DNA from: a virus
Strand: one strand, 5' to 3'
DNA length: 32,146 bases
Virus record (IMG/VR): IMGVR_UViG_3300017727_000075
Span: 1-32,146 of that record
Shown in pieces: positions 23,186-29,671 of this stretch. Under the pieces are notes generated by a model. That model saw only the letters and a program-made list of their open reading frames with translations, had not been told where the DNA came from and made no database searches. How positions within the stretch are numbered: position 1 is the first letter of the stretch; each line of letters opens with the position of its first letter. Position numbers and translations under genes: made by a program.

Positions 23186-23603
23186 AGTGTATTTCTTTTT
23201 TTAAAACATTATTTAATGAAAACATATTATTGGCTCTTACATAAAGCTCTTCCTGTTGACTGTCACTTAGCTTTGAAAAAATTATATCTATTTTTTCTTT
23301 ATAAGTTGCTGTCTTATGGTTTAAAATATTTCCTAATTTATTTGTGCAGTAGCTGACTTTATTTCTAAAATCTTTATCAACTTGCATTAGGTCATTACAC
23401 TTAGCTATTGCTATACAGACAGTAGAATGAGACCTGTTTATTAATTTTGAAATCTCAACAGTTCCGTAGTTAGTTTTTTTTCTAGCTATATAGGAATAGA
23501 TTTTTATTGCATCAGGATAAGGCTTTCTCCTAGTTTTTATGGAGATGTCAATGTCCTCATACAAACTCTCTACTACAGCTTTAATTTGAATTAAATCTTT
23601 CAT
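23175..23603 (-). CDS. Free-standing DnaA domain IV-like DNA-binding protein
   Basis: A 142-aa protein. Residues 29-68 (YPDAIKIYSYIARKKTNYGT followed by VEISKLINRSHSTVCIAIAK) match the C-terminal DNA-binding domain of DnaA: the helices leading to I-x-x-x-(G/N)R-HSTV. The HSTV signature is intact. There is no AAA+ domain. The rest is helical. It could bind DnaA-box-like sites in the phage or host, acting as origin-recognition part or as competitor of host DnaA. It overlaps the upstream gene by 23 bases and the DUF1376 gene by 11. Confidence 0.7.
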   Translation of the reverse strand: MKDLIQIKAVVESLYEDIDISIKTRRKPYPDAIKIYSYIARKKTNYGTVEISKLINRSHSTVCIAIAKCNDLMQVDKDFRNKVSYCTNKLGNILNHKTATYKEKIDIIFSKLSDSQQEELYVRANNMFSLNNVLKKEIHYVS

Positions 23604-24087
23604 TTTTTTTTTCTTTATAATGACTTAAAGCTTTGTAAAGTCTATTGACCTGAGACTTAAATTTTATAAGTTTTTTATTTAAAATCTCAATAGAAGTTTC
23701 AGAAATAAACATCATTTGATTTATAGTTTCAATGTCATTTGTTAACATATTTATATTGTTTTCAAACAAAGTAATCTCTCTTTGAATTACTCCTATACTA
23801 CCCATAACATTTAAAACTCTATAGGTAGTATTATTTAGTCCAGTCATAGGGTTTATAGAGCTTTGTTGCTCTTCAATTAAATATGAATTTTTAAGTTCAT
23901 TTAATCTTGATCTAGCTGACTGAACTGAAATAGTTTTTATAACTGACAGTCTTGTAATTCTTGAAATATCAGAAGCAGATAAAGGCTTCTCATTTCTTTT
24001 CATTATATCAAGTATTCTTTCTCTGTCGCTTTTAAATTCTTGTTCTTGATTTATTAGTGAATCGTTTCTGTTTATAAGTGTTTCCAT
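23581..24087 (-). CDS. Winged-helix protein with C-terminal coiled coil (168 aa)
   Basis: A 168-aa protein. Residues 21-80 (DRERILDIMKRNEKPLSASD and ISRITRLSVIKTISVQSARS) form a winged helix-turn-helix ending in a basic wing (RLNELKNSYLIEEQQ). Residues 105-160 are heptad-like and probably form a coiled coil for dimer formation. No exact family recognised. Its position between SSB-like and DnaA-like genes suggests a part in replication or transcription control of this cluster. Confidence 0.6.
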   Translation of the reverse strand: METLINRNDSLINQEQEFKSDRERILDIMKRNEKPLSASDISRITRLSVIKTISVQSARSRLNELKNSYLIEEQQSSINPMTGLNNTTYRVLNVMGSIGVIQREITLFENNINMLTNDIETINQMMFISETSIEILNKKLIKFKSQVNRLYKALSHYKEKKNERFNSN

Positions 24088-24089
24088 AA

Positions 24090-24725
24090 TTAAAAAGGTA
24101 AATCGTTAGGTTCATCATTATTCATGTCATCTTCTGAAATAGTTTCAGCATTGATGCCATTTTTCATTCTCCACTCTGAAGAAGTTTTTATTGTTTCTTG
24201 TAACCAAGAGGGTACTAAGTCATTGTCAGAAGTTATTGCATCTGCATTGAAATTGTCATTGTAATCCCAGATAAAGCTGTGATTGAACTGTGCAGGACAT
24301 TCAAGTCCTTTAGGTAAGGTAGAAATGCCACCTATATTAGCATAAGTCTTATCACCTACAGAGTTGTGAACTATTGAGAGCATACACTCAGCTCCTAGCA
24401 GTTTACTTAAATCAAAGGCTTGACAATCGTCAGCAGTTAATGCTTTACCTCTCCAGTTATTTAAAAAAGGAAGTAAGGCTGACTTTTCATGTAATGACTT
24501 AGTAAATTGTCTTTCTATTACATAAGGTTGCTCACCTTTGTCAGGATTAAATACTTTAGTTAAGGTCGGTAGCTCAAACTTTAATCTTATTAATGTTCTG
24601 CTTTTTTTCTCTCCCTGCCATTCTGTTGCTATTGTTCCAATGTCAATCATTGAAATACATCTTGCAGGGTAACTTCCTGAGGGAATAATGTCTCTTTTTT
24701 GAGAATTTGAATTAGTTAGTATCAT
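24090..24725 (-). CDS. SSB-like single-stranded DNA-binding protein
   Basis: A 211-aa protein. The N-terminal half (SGSYPARCISMIDIGTIATE, then RTLIRLKFELPTLTK) is a five-strand OB-like beta region of the type found in phage DNA-binding proteins of this size. The C-terminus is strongly acidic and ends EDDMNNDEPNDLPF, the D/E-rich tail with terminal LPF that resembles the DDDIPF tip of bacterial SSB, which binds partner proteins. I infer an SSB role at the phage replication fork. It is the first gene of the replication cluster. Confidence 0.6.
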   Translation of the reverse strand: MILTNSNSQKRDIIPSGSYPARCISMIDIGTIATEWQGEKKSRTLIRLKFELPTLTKVFNPDKGEQPYVIERQFTKSLHEKSALLPFLNNWRGKALTADDCQAFDLSKLLGAECMLSIVHNSVGDKTYANIGGISTLPKGLECPAQFNHSFIWDYNDNFNADAITSDNDLVPSWLQETIKTSSEWRMKNGINAETISEDDMNNDEPNDLPF

Positions 24726-24727
24726 AG

Positions 24728-24961
24728 TTATTTATTTAGGGTTTGTTTAGGTTTATGTATTTTTAAAATAGGATCGAAGTAGCCTTTATCAATTAATTGG
24801 TAGGTGATACAATCTCCTGCATTAATTGACGAATGAGGAATGTTGTTAAACCATACTGCTACATCTCCGTTTTCCATAAAAACATCAAAGACAAAGTTTC
24901 CATGTTTTGTTCTTCTAGGTAGACTTACAGATTCTATTTTTTGATTAAGTTTAATTATCAT
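24728..24961 (-). CDS. Hypothetical protein, possible small OB-like fold (77 aa)
   Basis: A 77-aa protein, beta-rich and basic, with IKLNQKIESVSLPRRTKHGN and VFDVFMENGDVAVWFNNIPH, then SINAGDCITYQLIDKGYFDP. The alternation of strands and the short loops would fit a small OB fold. It overlaps the end of the HTH gene by 11 bases and lies two bases before the SSB-like gene. No family recognised. Confidence 0.5.
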   Translation of the reverse strand: MIIKLNQKIESVSLPRRTKHGNFVFDVFMENGDVAVWFNNIPHSSINAGDCITYQLIDKGYFDPILKIHKPKQTLNK

Positions 24962-25136
24962 GAAATTGTGCTTTTAAAATTCTTAGTTGTTTACCATGAC
25001 AAGTAGCTTTAATCTTGCCAAGTTTAATTCTATTTCTTACTGTTCTATGACTTAGATTAAGGTATCTAGCAGTTTCATAAATAGTCATCTGCTTGTCTAA
25101 AGAATTAGCTTTTATTATTTGCTCGTAAACTGTCAT
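24951..25136 (-). CDS. Excisionase-like HTH protein (61 aa)
   Basis: A 61-aa protein of the MerR-like/HTH_17 type: MTIYETARYLNLSHRTVRNR (residues 17-36) with the helix-turn-helix, followed by the wing IKLGKIKATCHGKQLRI (37-53). This size and build are typical of phage excisionases and small transcription regulators. In this phage it is the natural candidate for the directionality factor of the integrase, made early in the lytic operon, or a control protein for early genes. The function is inferred from fold and position. Confidence 0.65.
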   Translation of the reverse strand: MTVYEQIIKANSLDKQMTIYETARYLNLSHRTVRNRIKLGKIKATCHGKQLRILKAQFHDN

Positions 25137-25138
25137 AA

Positions 25139-25387
25139 TTAAAATGCTAAAGGGTCATTCATTAATTTACTACTCATCTCATTCATTATTTTTCTGTCAA
25201 GAGAATCGTAGTCTATTTCTCTATGATTAATATTAGCATAAGGAGCTTCAGAAAAATAGATTACTTTATTGTTGTGAGTGTCTATCAGGTTATAAATAGT
25301 GTCGCCTATTAACTCTGCTGCTGCTTTATCACTTTCAGCATAAACATCAAACTGCACTTGAACTCGGTATCTTTTTTGTTTTGTCAT
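25139..25387 (-). CDS. Hypothetical early protein (82 aa)
   Basis: An 82-aa protein with a beta-rich N-terminus KRYRVQVQFDVYAESDKAAA (5-24), a helix (AELIGDTIYNLIDTHNN) and a C-terminal helix with DSLDRKIMNEMSSKLM. The order strand-helix-strand suggests a small ferredoxin-like domain. No family recognised. It is encoded in a run of tightly packed early genes. The start codon touches the stop of the upstream gene. Confidence 0.5.
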   Translation of the reverse strand: MTKQKRYRVQVQFDVYAESDKAAAELIGDTIYNLIDTHNNKVIYFSEAPYANINHREIDYDSLDRKIMNEMSSKLMNDPLAF

Positions 25388-25602
25388 TAGGATTGTGGTG
25401 TTAGGTTAAATAATTCTATTCTTCTTTGTAAGATTCTTAAAACCTCTGATTGATACTGGTTAGGTATTTGTTTATAACCAGAAAACCAGTTATTTCTAAT
25501 TGATAGAGGTTTTTTTCTGTAGTGTTCAGCTAATACTTTTATTAACTGTTTTTGTTGGTTGCTGTCTAATAAATTAAATAGCTGTTGAATGTTCTGTTCC
25601 AT
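25387..25602 (-). CDS. Hypothetical early protein (71 aa)
   Basis: A 71-aa all-alpha protein: IQQLFNLLDSNQQKQLIKVL (5-24), AEHYRKKPLSIRNNWFSGYK and QYQSEVLRILQRRIELFNLT. The last part could be a helix-turn-helix followed by a long helix. No family recognised. It overlaps its upstream neighbour by 29 bases. Confidence 0.5.
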   Translation of the reverse strand: MEQNIQQLFNLLDSNQQKQLIKVLAEHYRKKPLSIRNNWFSGYKQIPNQYQSEVLRILQRRIELFNLTPQS

Positions 25603-25882
25603 TAGTTACAATGTTGTTTATTACGTTAATTTTTAAAGTTTTGTATTGTTGTGGTGTAAATTCTAAAGCTTGATCGTCTTTGTCCCAAACTGTTATATGT
25701 ATGTCAAAAGAAGAAAGCCTGTTGTTGTAGTGACAATAGCCTGCAAGTTCAACAGCATAATCTCCAGACTTTAAACAATGATTATTTAAATCATAATTAG
25801 TTGAAGTGTATTCGTCTGAATAAAAAGGTAGGCTAATTGGTTGTAAATCAGATATTAATTTCGTAAATTGTATGCTTGTCAT
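25574..25882 (-). CDS. Hypothetical first early protein (102 aa)
   Basis: The first gene of the leftward lytic operon, 102 aa. It has an N-terminal helix (IQFTKLISDLQPISLPFYSD), a beta-rich middle with YAVELAGYCHYNN and IHITVWDKDDQ, and a helix near the end (FTPQQYKTLKINVINNIVTN). No family recognised. Its start is 131 bases from the TATATTTG-flanking operator farthest away and 38 bases downstream of that -7-like element. As an immediate early product, it may be a regulator or host takeover protein. Confidence 0.5.
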   Translation of the reverse strand: MTSIQFTKLISDLQPISLPFYSDEYTSTNYDLNNHCLKSGDYAVELAGYCHYNNRLSSFDIHITVWDKDDQALEFTPQQYKTLKINVINNIVTNGTEHSTAI

Positions 25883-25994
25883 TACTGTTTATTATGTATT
25901 ATTATAATTATTACACTTACAAATATATAAAAAACAGTACAATAAAAAAATAAAATATACAATTAAAATGAAAAAACCTTAAAAAACAGTACAA
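25883..25994. promoter_or_regulatory. Divergent control region with three AAACAGTA operators
   Basis: Between the early operon (leftward) and the repressor (rightward) there are 137 bases. The 14-mer AAAAAACAGTACAA occurs at 25929-25942 and again at 25981-25994 in the same orientation, 52 bases apart. A shorter match in reverse, TACTGTTT (AAACAGTA on the minus strand), lies at 25883-25890, directly at the first early start codon. Such repeats between a CI-like gene and the divergent early operon are most simply repressor operators. Confidence 0.65.
25920..25927 (-). promoter_or_regulatory. Early promoter -7 element TATATTTG
   Basis: On the minus strand TATATTTG matches the Bacteroidota -7 consensus TAnnTTTG, 38 bases before the first early ATG. 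The operator copy at 25929-25942 touches it on the upstream side, in the spacer between -33 and -7. I found no good TTG at the usual -33 distance, so the match is incomplete. Confidence 0.5.
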
Positions 25995-26019
25995 ATAACA
26001 ACAAGCAACCTAACAAAAA

Positions 26020-26688
26020 ATGAAAGATACTTATCAAAGAATTAACAAGATCATTGCTCATTATAGCATTACACTTAACACATTTTGTGAAAAACTTGGA
26101 TTAATGTCTACAGCTACTATTTCAAAAATTATTCACGAAAAAAGAACTCCTTCTCAAAAAACAATAGGAAGAATTATTAATGCTTTTCCAGAAATTAGCT
26201 ACGACTGGCTAGTTAATGGAGAGGGAGAAATGTTAAAAGCATCTAAAGAAAAAACACAAACAGTAAACAATGATGACTTAACAGTAACAAGTAAACAAAT
26301 AATAGATTTTATTTCAACTGATATTAAAAAATTTATTGACACTCGTATTGGAAAAAATACAGATAATTTTAATAATAAATTTCTTGATGTTAAAGACGAT
26401 ATACTTGACAAAATTAATATGCTAATTAAACAGTCTCACAATAACACTCTAAATACAATGAAAAAATTGTATACCCCTAAAGTTGTTGAAAATTTAATAA
26501 ATCAGGTAGACATTATAAAGAAAAAATCAATAGTTACTAATAATAATTTTTTAAAAGCTCATGACAATACTTTGGATAAAATAGATGAGTTAAAAAATAA
26601 AATAATCGAAATAAGCAAAACAATTTCAGAAATTGAAACTTATAACCTATTAGAAGAAAAAAGAAAAGAAAAAATTGATAAAAAATAA
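26020..26688 (+). CDS. CI-like HTH repressor with C-terminal coiled coil
   Basis: A 222-aa protein, the only large gene on the plus strand. Residues 5-70 form an XRE-type helix-turn-helix: RINKIIAHYSITLNTFCEKL, GLMSTATISKIIHEKRTPSQ, then IGRIINAFPEISYDWLVNGE. Proteins of this type in Bacteroidota prophages have the same YDWLV-GEG-M ending of the domain. The C-terminal two thirds are a Lys/Asn/Ile-rich helix or coiled coil, with no S24 peptidase domain, so induction would not be by RecA-driven self-cleavage. It probably maintains lysogeny by binding the operators in 25883-25994. Confidence 0.75.
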   Translation: MKDTYQRINKIIAHYSITLNTFCEKLGLMSTATISKIIHEKRTPSQKTIGRIINAFPEISYDWLVNGEGEMLKASKEKTQTVNNDDLTVTSKQIIDFISTDIKKFIDTRIGKNTDNFNNKFLDVKDDILDKINMLIKQSHNNTLNTMKKLYTPKVVENLINQVDIIKKKSIVTNNNFLKAHDNTLDKIDELKNKIIEISKTISEIETYNLLEEKRKEKIDKK

Positions 26689-26701
26689 AATAAATAGACA
26701 T

Positions 26702-26727
26702 AACGGAAAGAAGGTCTTCTGTTTTTA
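26702..26727 (+). terminator. Possible weak terminator after the repressor
   Basis: GGAAAGAA, GGTC and TTCTGTTTTTAA can form an imperfect hairpin (AGAA/TTCT core with A-T and G-T extensions) followed by a T run, 14 bases after the repressor stop. The stem is short and A/T-rich, so this is only a candidate. Confidence 0.35.
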
Positions 26728-26745
26728 ATCATAATATAATAACAT

Positions 26746-26898
26746 ATGAACTTTGAAGATTTTACAGAAGCAATTCACCACACTAAACATTTATCTAAAG
26801 AGGAAAAAGAAATTCTCTATAACAGATGGAGAAAAGAATATTTAAAAAAATTAAAAAATAAATACTCTTTTTTAAAAAATAAAAAAAGTAAAACTTAA
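26746..26898 (+). CDS. Small basic protein (50 aa) convergent with integrase
   Basis: A 50-codon ATG frame on the plus strand after the repressor. It encodes MNFEDFTEAIHHTKHLSKEE, then KEILYNRWRKEYLKKLKNKY and a Lys-rich end. The first half is probably helical and the second strongly basic. Its stop codon overlaps the stop of the integrase gene on the other strand by four bases. No family recognised. It might be a partner of the repressor or of the integrase. The compact fit between two genes supports it, but A/T-rich DNA also yields chance frames of this size. Confidence 0.5.
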   Translation: MNFEDFTEAIHHTKHLSKEEKEILYNRWRKEYLKKLKNKYSFLKNKKSKT

Positions 26899-28085
26899 CT
26901 CCAAAGTTTATTACTTGTCTGAATTAAAGTATTTAAATTAAACTTTTTATATTTTAATAAAGTCTTTGCATCTTTTATGCCTGCAATCTGCATTAATTGG
27001 TGGTCTGGCATACCTCTTTCACTCATCAAAGTTATAAATGTTCGTCTAGCTGTATGACTACCTATAAGTTTCCATTTAGGAAAAACTTCTTCTTTCTTAT
27101 TTTTACCCATGTATGAAACTTTTTTTATGCTATCATTAATCTTTAGTTCTTTACAAATCTCTTGTATTTTTAAATTAAATTTTTGACTAGATATTTTAGG
27201 CAACTTCCACTCGTATTTATCTAATAATTTTTTTAATTTATTGTGTAGAGGAATAAAAGAAGTAATTTTAGTTTTCTTAGCTTTTTTCACTATAGCTCCA
27301 TCTCTTACATCTGCTTTTTCAAACATAGAATAATCAGAAAACCTTTGACCTGTATATGCTCCGATTAGAAATAAATCTCTAGCTCTTTCATTAGATGCAC
27401 TTAACTTTGCATCTTCTAATAATTTAAGTTCTAATTCTGTTAGATGCACATCATTAGTCTCATACTTAGCTATCTTTATATTATTATAGTCAGTCAATAC
27501 TTTATAGCCTTTTTTACTGCACCATGAGATCATTGTTTTAAAAATACTCATATACCTATGCAAAGTATTGTCATTCAAATTATATTCTTTTCTCATAAAT
27601 GTTATAAATTCAGCATAAAAATTGTCATCTAAATCATTTAATTTATATTGTTTTTTATTTAGCTTTTCGAAGTGAAGAGTTTTTGTCAGCATGGCTCGAT
27701 ACTTTATAAGCATTTTTACACCTACCTCCTGCATTTCTTCTCTTTCTTTTATAAATGCTTTCCAGAAATCTTTTAAATAAATTAATTGTTGTTTTTTTAT
27801 GCTGAAATGCTCTTTTAAATGTCCTATAGTAAGCTCTTTACCATGATTATCTATAGCTTCATGTAGTTTGTCATTTATTCTGTTAAGCTTATCTGTAATA
27901 CGTCTTAGCTTATAACTATCTCCACCTCTTTTTAATTTAGGAAGTCTATTTTCTTTTGACCAGTCTTTTGGATGTATAGATAAACCAGAACTTATTTTAA
28001 AATAGTTTTTTTCTTTTTTAACATAATATCTTATATAAATAATACTTTTTTTATCTTTATTAGGTTCTTTTAAAGTAAAATACAT
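26895..28085 (-). CDS. int: Tyrosine recombinase / integrase
   Basis: A 396-aa protein. Residues 1-95 form the arm-binding domain typical of Bacteroidota integrases (IYIRYYVKKEKNYFKISSGL, IHPKDWSKENRLPK). Residues 100-200 form the SAM-like core-binding domain. The catalytic domain (215-396) has R248 (GAYTGQRFSD), a Lys-rich beta hairpin near 267-273, H344 and R347 (SHTARRTF) and the nucleophile Y379 (LLKYKKF). The usual second His/Trp position (G-H) is I370 here (IAGIKDAKTLLKY), which is odd. It integrates the phage at attP, lying just upstream of its start. The gene is on the same strand as the lytic genes. Confidence 0.9.
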   Translation of the reverse strand: MYFTLKEPNKDKKSIIYIRYYVKKEKNYFKISSGLSIHPKDWSKENRLPKLKRGGDSYKLRRITDKLNRINDKLHEAIDNHGKELTIGHLKEHFSIKKQQLIYLKDFWKAFIKEREEMQEVGVKMLIKYRAMLTKTLHFEKLNKKQYKLNDLDDNFYAEFITFMRKEYNLNDNTLHRYMSIFKTMISWCSKKGYKVLTDYNNIKIAKYETNDVHLTELELKLLEDAKLSASNERARDLFLIGAYTGQRFSDYSMFEKADVRDGAIVKKAKKTKITSFIPLHNKLKKLLDKYEWKLPKISSQKFNLKIQEICKELKINDSIKKVSYMGKNKKEEVFPKWKLIGSHTARRTFITLMSERGMPDHQLMQIAGIKDAKTLLKYKKFNLNTLIQTSNKLWS

Positions 28086-28091
28086 ATTACT

Positions 28092-28307
28092 AGGGTACTG
28101 AAAAGGGTACTGTAAATATATATTTAATTTACAATATTATTGGAATGTAATGGAAAATAAAAAGTGACAACATCTTATTTTTACCTTAAAATACAATAAA
28201 ACTGTAAATTAATATAAATAAATTCAACTCCTGCCACCCCGACTAAAACCTTTGTAAGTTATTGATTTACAGGGGTTTTGTTTTTTTAGGGTACTCAATA
28301 GGGTACT
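28092..28307. other. attP: tRNA-3'-end-like core with paired arm-type repeats
   Basis: Directly upstream of int, the octamer AGGGTACT occurs four times in the same orientation: 28092-28099 and 28104-28111 on one side, 28288-28295 and 28300-28307 on the other, each pair with a 12-bp period. Between them, 28223-28242 reads TTCAACTCCTGCCACCCCGA, which has the T-loop consensus TTCRANY followed by five and seven bases and an A, i.e. the 3' end of a tRNA gene (acceptor strand CACCCCG, as in a tRNA-Pro). A TGTAA/TTACA dyad with a nine-base spacer follows (28253-28271). This is the layout of a phage attachment site: arm, core, arm. The dyad with its T run could also work as a terminator for the lytic operon. 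Confidence 0.75.
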
Positions 28308-28319
28308 ATTATTAAATAA

Positions 28320-28424
28320 TTAGCCTATACAAACTACGTTAAAACAAACAGAGCAATAGTAGAAATAGCCATTTTGATTGCTGCCATTTATTTTCATTAC
28401 TGTTTTACATTTACTGCAATTCAT
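28320..28424 (-). CDS. Zinc-ribbon peptide (34 aa)
   Basis: A 34-codon ATG frame that starts 14 bases inside the end of the phosphoesterase gene. It encodes MNCSKCKTVMKINGSNQNGY and then FYYCSVCFNVVCIG. Two CxxC pairs (C3/C6 and C24/C27) separated by a short hairpin make a classic minimal zinc ribbon. It is the last gene of the lytic operon before attP. Similar zinc-ribbon peptides occur widely in phages without known function. Confidence 0.75.
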   Translation of the reverse strand: MNCSKCKTVMKINGSNQNGYFYYCSVCFNVVCIG

Positions 28425-29145
28425 TTTTTTTTCCTAAATCCATAAGCTCATTAATGCAGGTTTTACCACCAAAAACAACAGCACAACCAATAGCAGGCTT
28501 TTTTCCTCTTTTAGCATAAGCAAAACTATACTGGTCAAAGTCAATACCACAACCTACTTGACAACCAAATATTTTAAAGTTAGCTCCTACAAAATACTCC
28601 GTATAAGCCTGCGTGTGTAAATGTCCCTGTACTGTACTCATCAAATCAGCTTTGCATTTTGTTCTAGCTGTTCCTGCTTCTCCATGTATGTATTGCACAT
28701 TATCATAGACTACTCGGTCTTTAAACTTCCATTTAGGAGTATTTAAAACATCTTTATAAGATTTAATCCATGCCTTTGGTATATTTCCAGTAAAAGCTTT
28801 TCTTCTTATAAGTCTATCGTGGTTTCCAATAATAACATCTGCTTTTGGAAAAGCCCTATACCACCTAGCTATTCTTTTTATTGCGAACTCTAATTCTTCA
28901 CCTCCACTCATTCCGTCAGGATCAGTTTCATGGTAGGAGCTAAAATGATTATCAATTAAATCTCCAATAAATATTACTTTGTTACAGTTATATTTTGCAT
29001 AGACATAACTACAATGGTCTAAATAAGAATCTTTACAAAATGGCTCATGGAGGTCTCCTATTATTAAAATACGAGATTCTTTTTTAATAATATTTTGATA
29101 AGCAATTTTTTTATTGCCTTTAATTCTCGGTCTAAAATCTTTCAT
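28411..29145 (-). CDS. Calcineurin-like metallophosphoesterase
   Basis: A 244-aa protein with the full set of metallophosphoesterase motifs: GDLHEP (D31, H33), GDLIDNH (D62), GNHDR (N108, H109, D110), HGE (H154) and GHLHTQ (H175, H177). These bind a dimetal centre. Phage members of this group have been proposed to act as nucleases or phosphatases on nucleic acid ends; the substrate here is unknown. It is placed in the late region between the holin cluster and attP, away from replication genes. The start overlaps the 44-aa gene as ATGA. Confidence 0.9.
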   Translation of the reverse strand: MKDFRPRIKGNKKIAYQNIIKKESRILIIGDLHEPFCKDSYLDHCSYVYAKYNCNKVIFIGDLIDNHFSSYHETDPDGMSGGEELEFAIKRIARWYRAFPKADVIIGNHDRLIRRKAFTGNIPKAWIKSYKDVLNTPKWKFKDRVVYDNVQYIHGEAGTARTKCKADLMSTVQGHLHTQAYTEYFVGANFKIFGCQVGCGIDFDQYSFAYAKRGKKPAIGCAVVFGGKTCINELMDLGKKNELQ

Positions 29146-29276
29146 TTACCCTGTCCTTTATATCTTTTCAAATAATGTTTTGAGGATTTGAGTTTGCTAG
29201 ATTTATTTTTAGAATGTATTCCTTTTCTTTTTTTTGATTTAGATTTATATACTGTTAAAATTTGATTCTTAGCCAT
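29142..29276 (-). CDS. Small strongly basic conserved phage protein (44 aa)
   Basis: A 44-codon frame whose ATG overlaps the holin stop (TAATG) and whose stop overlaps the phosphoesterase start (ATGA). It encodes MAKNQILTVYKSKSKKRKGI, then HSKNKSSKLKSSKHYLKRYK and GQGK. The pattern KRKG-HSKNKSSKLKSSK-Y-K-Y-GQG is one I know as strongly conserved in many marine phages, often near lysis or structural genes. The composition suggests binding to nucleic acid or to the virion interior. No function is known to me. Confidence 0.85.
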   Translation of the reverse strand: MAKNQILTVYKSKSKKRKGIHSKNKSSKLKSSKHYLKRYKGQGK

Positions 29277-29671
29277 TATTTTCTTTTAATTTTCTCAAAT
29301 GACCTACCTCCAAAATAAGCTGAAATAACAGTAATTAAAGTGAGCTGTAAAAGGTCAATCCATGTGTCTTTAACTTCAAAATTTAAAACACCTGCATCAA
29401 TAAAAATCATTAATACTGTGGAGATGACTAGGAATAACAAAACTATTGGTCTAACATTTTTAGAAAGCCATGAGCCTTTATTATCACTAACCCATCTTTC
29501 AGTTACGTTTTGTTGCATATCAGCTTCAGCATCTACAAATACCTTAGTCATTTCATTCTCAAACTTTGCTCTATCTTCTTTTGAGAAAGTATGTTTAGCT
29601 ATAATGTTACTTATTTTTTCTGCTACTCCACCTGCTGCTCCACCAAATAGTTTTAATAATATATTTTTCAT
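29276..29671 (-). CDS. Holin, three-TM family
   Basis: A 131-aa protein with the pattern of the Holin_3TMs family: a Gly/Ala-rich N-terminal helix (LLKLFGGAAGGVAEKISNII), a charged amphipathic region (EDRAKFENEMTKVFVDAEAD, then TERWVSDNKGSWLSKNVRPI) and two strong membrane helices (VLLFLVISTVLMIFIDAGVL and WIDLLQLTLITVISAYFGGR) with the ending FGGRSFEKIKRK. It would form lesions in the inner membrane to release or activate the amidase. It lies in the lysis cluster. Confidence 0.85.
   Translation of the reverse strand: MKNILLKLFGGAAGGVAEKISNIIAKHTFSKEDRAKFENEMTKVFVDAEADMQQNVTERWVSDNKGSWLSKNVRPIVLLFLVISTVLMIFIDAGVLNFEVKDTWIDLLQLTLITVISAYFGGRSFEKIKRK

Noticed and set aside
26199-26411. Minus-strand 70-codon frame under the repressor
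   Set aside because: It is antisense to the clear HTH repressor and shows only Ser/Leu/Ile-rich random sequence.
28223-28242. A complete tRNA gene at attP
   Set aside because: Only the T-loop and 3' acceptor half are present; the sequence upstream (AATATAAATAAA) cannot form the T-stem 5' strand or the remaining arms.
28246-28287. Dyad AAAACC..TGTAA / TTACA..GGTTTT plus T run as simply the operon terminator
   Set aside because: It may terminate transcription, but its place between the arm repeats and beside the tRNA-like core makes a recombination role more likely; I did not list it separately.
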